This document shows, piece by piece, positions 7,578 to 10,250 of a stretch of 10,250 nucleotides of DNA. This DNA comes from Willaertia magna (lineage: Eukaryota; Heterolobosea; Eutetramitea; Acrasida; Naegleriidae), in contig CADWAF010001429.1 in assembly GCA_902984215.1 (NCBI GenBank), positions 1 through 10,250 of the forward strand, read 5' to 3'. Every line of letters starts with the position of its first letter. The stretch's first letter is position 1. A program made the position numbers and the translations under genes. The notes below the pieces were generated by a model. The model saw only the letters and a program-made list of their open reading frames with translations. It ran no database searches and was not told where the DNA came from.

Positions 7578-8498
7578 ATGATTAACCTTAATAAAAAGTA
7601 TAGTTTTTATATTAGTTCATTTCATAAATTTGAAAAGAAGCGAGATGTTAAAATTTATGTATAAGAAAGGATTTTAAATGAAGTAAATAAATTAAAGGAT
7701 TGTAGAAATGATTTATTTTTAATTATTAATGAAAAGGAAAGATTAAAAAAGATTATAATTTATAGAAGTAAGAAAGAAAAATAGTTTAAAGAATTATTAA
7801 AGGATATTAAAATTATTTTAAATAATTATTTGTTTAAAAAAGGAAATTTAGAATGGTTTGTTTTTACAAAAGTTGATTTAGTTTTAAAAAATAAAGAAAT
7901 AATTAATAATTTATTTGAAAATTTATTTACACATAATTTTTTTATTTTTAATACAAATAAATTTAATTGTATTATAAATGAGCTTTTATTATTAATTAAT
8001 CATTATTGTAACTCACTTTTAGAATTCAAAGAAGATACAAGAGATAATTTAATTGAATTTTATAACAAATTTTTAAATACAGTTACATTTTTTAAGAGTT
8101 TTGAATTATTTATTTAATATAATTCTAATTCTTTAGGTTTTGATTGTAAATGTTGTAATAGAGGTATTGAACTAATTTAAAAAGAAATACATGAAAGTAT
8201 TATTTGTATTAATAATAAAGATACTGATTTCTTAAATTTCGAAGTTGGTTTACTATTTAATGATAATTTGATATTAAAATCAATTTTCAATGAAAAATAA
8301 AACATTGTGGTTTAAATAAATTTATATTTTATTCAATTACTAATTACCAAACCCCTTTTCCTCTACTCTAAATGCAAATGTAAATTTGCTAAAAAATTTT
8401 TATAATATCTTTCTATCTCAATAACTACTATTCCTTTCACTCTCCCTGACACTAAAAGTGACCTAAATGACTATTTTTAGGATCGAATTAGTTTTTGA
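7578..8498 (+). CDS. Hypothetical Lys/Asn-rich protein, ciliate genetic code
   Basis: I do not recognise the family. Starting at ATG 7578-7580, one frame stays open to TGA 8496-8498 when TAA and TAG are read as Gln. The in-frame TAA/TAG are at 7662, 7782, 8115, 8178, 8298, 8313, 8403 and 8478. Up to about 8300 the product is clearly protein-like. It has a charged, coiled-coil-prone start rich in Lys/Glu, a hydrophobic middle (GNLEWFVFTKVDLVL) and a cysteine cluster FDCKCCNRG near 8139-8165. No CAA/CAG codon is used for Gln in this part. After about 8300 the base composition turns C-rich and the residues less plausible, so the real end may be near 8298-8315 if TAA can also stop, or at an unseen splice site. 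The gene faces the same way as the protease but differs from it in codon use, so it is probably host DNA. Confidence 0.6.
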
Positions 8499-8600
8499 GT
8501 AATTCATTAAATCTCAACTCAACCCAACCCAACCCTCACTACAATTTAAGGTCACAGAATGGTCACATTTAAGCTTAGAGTTGGGTTTATTTAAGTTAAA
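8330..8600. other. C-richer island with inverted repeats and AACCC repeats
   Basis: This stretch is visibly richer in C/G than both flanks. It holds pyrimidine-rich runs (8346-8368, 8431-8447), an AACCC tandem tract at 8521-8535 and two direct GGTCACA copies (8551 and 8562). AGTGACCTAAAT at 8457 pairs with the complement of ATTTAAGGTCAC near 8544-8556, allowing one bulge. AACCCAAC (from 8521) pairs with GTTGGGTT at 8580-8587. It may be a structured non-coding element, a short terminal-repeat transposon remnant or a regulatory region. No tRNA or known RNA gene fits. Confidence 0.35.
8521..8535. repeat. Interstitial AACCC tract
   Basis: Three perfect AACCC units, preceded by ACTC, lie in the same orientation as the C-rich tract at base 1. 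The tract is the G+C-richest point of the right block. It could be an interstitial telomere-like remnant or a protein-binding repeat. The match to the left-edge tract is short and may be chance. Confidence 0.45.
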
Positions 8601-8805
8601 TTATTTGATAAACTGTTTAATAGTAAATAATTGTTTTTTTTTAATCAATTTAGAAAACCATTTTTTATCAAGTCCATCTAGCTAAATCGTAGTGTTAATT
8701 GTTAATATTTATTTGTAATAAAATTATTGTAAAGAGATATTTTAGTTTATTTTTGATTTAAGTATTTGTGTATAACAATTTTAATATAGATAATTTATTA
8801 TATTT

Positions 8806-8930
8806 AAAATTTCATTTAATGTTAATGTTTTTTTAAAATTTATTTAATGTAGTCGCTTCTTAAAAATTTATTTAATATTGTTGCTCTTTAAAATTTTATT
8901 TAATGTTGTTGCTTTTTAAAAATTTATTTA
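8806..8930. repeat. Minisatellite, 27-29 base unit, about 4.4 copies
   Basis: Units start at 8806, 8835, 8862 and 8890, with a partial copy at 8918-8930. Each begins AAAATTT(A)TTTAAT and continues into a G/C-containing part such as GTTGTTGCTTTTT. The last two full units are both 28 bases and nearly identical, and the first is the most diverged. The period is not a multiple of three and no gene crosses it, so it is non-coding. A further A-rich stretch up to 9009 shows nothing definite. Confidence 0.7.
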
Positions 8931-9009
8931 CAAAAAATTCAAAAAAGACCAAAAAAATCACTAATAAGTCTAAAAAAATCTTTTATAAACCATTAAACTC
9001 AAATTTACC

Positions 9010-10250
9010 TCACCTTTTGTTTTATTTGTTTAGAATTGGTATTTAATTAATAATATTTTTGGATCTTAATGATTAGATAATAGTGATTAAATTTAATTTA
9101 ATAATCATTAAAAATTCTTTAATTTTTCTCTTTAATAATATTTTTAGCTTTTTTTATATTTTAGATAAATGTTTAAAAATATTTTAAAATATTATCTTTT
9201 TTTAAACATTTTTTACTAATAAATTCCAAAAATTAATTGATTATTAATAAAAAATTATGATCTAAAAATAAAAAATTATAATTAATAAAAATTATATTTA
9301 TATATAATAATCAAAAATAAACATTAAAATTTTTGTTAAACATTATATTTTATAGTAAATATTAAATTTATAGCAATTTTTTAAATATATTAATTTTTTT
9401 TTAATAATTACAATATATTTATTATTATTATCATCTATAAATACATCATTATTATTATTATTATCATTACTTAAAAATAAAATATTATTATTTTAAATAT
9501 TATTAATTATAATATTTTTTTAGTTTTTTTTTAATATTTGAATCAATTTTGGTTTTATTATTATTATTTTTTTTTTTATATTTTCTTTATTTGTATAAAC
9601 ATAATTAAATGATGACTTTATATTAAATAATTAATATTTTTCATTTTTTTAATCAAATTCAATCCTTAAAATTTTATAAAACTAAAAATAAACAAATATT
9701 TATTTCTTTAATCTATTATATACTCTTTCTAAATTTAAATATTTTTGATAGGTTTATTTAATAATTTTAATTTTAAATAAAAAAATTTCTTTAATAATAC
9801 TAATATAGTGTTCACTAAATTTTATAATAAATATATTTAAATCTATAGATAGACAAATATTTTTTTTATTAATTCCTATTAATTTCTTAAATATAACACC
9901 ATACTCACTTTTATTAATGATTATATAAAAATTTAAATTATTTAAAATATTATTATCAATTTAATTTTTTTAATTAATACTTTTTATAAATAATAAAAAT
10001 TTATTAAATTTTATATTACTTAATATTTCTATGAATTATTGAAGTATAATATTATTATTAAAAAATTGTTTTTCATTTATATAATAAAATAATAAAACTA
10101 AAACTGTCTTAGCAGTTCCATAGTTTTTTTAAAGAAAAAAAAACAAAGGTTTTTTTACAGAAATTTACAAAATCTGTATAAATTATACTATTAACTGTAT
10201 AATTTATACTTTTTAAAAAAATGTTACTTATGTCCAAAACATCCTTTTAA
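9010..10250 (-). CDS. Candidate hypothetical gene visible only with TAA/TAG as Gln; 5' end beyond the window
   Basis: On the minus strand one frame is open from the right edge down to TGA 9010-9012, 412 codons. An ATG at 10240-10242 could be its start, or it may continue outside. I count 34 Gln positions: 26 TAA, 2 TAG, 4 CAA and 2 CAG. The product is rich in Ile, Asn, Lys, Phe and Tyr, with protein-like stretches (YGVIFKKLIGINKKN near 9900, FWNLLVKNVQKK near 9220) and an Asn/Asp-rich linker near 9421-9470. Of 13 TCA triplets on the plus strand here, 11 fall in one phase, 2 in another and none in this frame. G and C are commonest at codon position 1. Against it: the stretch is nearly 90% A+T, higher than usual for ciliate exons, and such DNA gives long TGA-free frames easily. 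I recognise no domain. Real gene, decayed gene and chance are all possible. Confidence 0.45.

Noticed and set aside
5620..8498. Everything being standard-code pseudogenes
   Set aside because: At 7578-8495 all eight interruptions are TAA/TAG with no TGA and no frameshift, and the TAA at 6762 falls on a conserved Gln. Decay alone should hit other positions and include TGA.
8470..8500. tRNA-like B box (GGATCGAATTA)
   Set aside because: It lacks the closing C, and no acceptor or anticodon stem can be formed around it.
8330..8600. Tetrahymena-type chromosome breakage sequence
   Set aside because: The 15-base breakage consensus is not present on either strand; the AACCC tract only resembles part of it.
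8806..8930. CRISPR-like array
   Set aside because: The units are directly adjacent with no unique spacers; it is a simple minisatellite in eukaryotic DNA.

Overview
The window is very A+T-rich eukaryotic DNA, most likely from a ciliate that reads TAA and TAG as glutamine and uses TGA as stop. The best evidence is the plus-strand frame at 7578-8498. It looks like protein throughout, carries eight in-frame TAA/TAG codons and ends at its first TGA. A second sign is a TAA at the exact position where Ulp1-type proteases keep a conserved glutamine. A clean 54-base GT-AG intron and a C3-4A2-3 telomere-like tract at base 1 also fit a ciliate, perhaps a Tetrahymena-type germline. The species is inference.

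Left block (1 to about 7130): three genes that look like the cargo of a mobile element. Reading leftwards these are a tyrosine recombinase (1-2306, minus, running off the left edge into telomere-like repeats) and an unrecognised protein of about 1,003 residues (2480-5491, minus, crossed by one in-frame TAA). Reading rightwards, from a shared 113-128 base divergent promoter region, is an Ulp1/C48-type cysteine protease (from 5605 or 5620 to 7010). The protease has an intron, an apparent frameshift and a partial duplication of its active-site segment. CCGCCAAAA motifs resembling E2F sites lie in front of the recombinase and in the divergent region. The recombinase would cut and join the DNA and the protease might mature or de-conjugate proteins. 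The role of the large protein is unknown.

Right block (about 7134 to 10250): 7134-7577 is non-coding, with a diverged 145-base duplication. A lysine-rich hypothetical gene follows (7578 to about 8300, open to 8498), then a C-richer island with inverted repeats (about 8330-8600), a 28-base tandem repeat (8806-8930) and a candidate minus-strand gene (9010 to beyond 10250) that is visible only under the ciliate code.

Glutamine codons divide the two blocks. In the left block nearly every glutamine is CAA/CAG (about 80 against 2 TAA before the protease's TGA at 7008). In the right block TAA/TAG dominate. The 1,003-residue gene also has no TGA before it would run into the recombinase gene. Together these suggest that the left block came from a source where TAA is stop, and has only begun to adapt to or decay in a TAA=Gln host.
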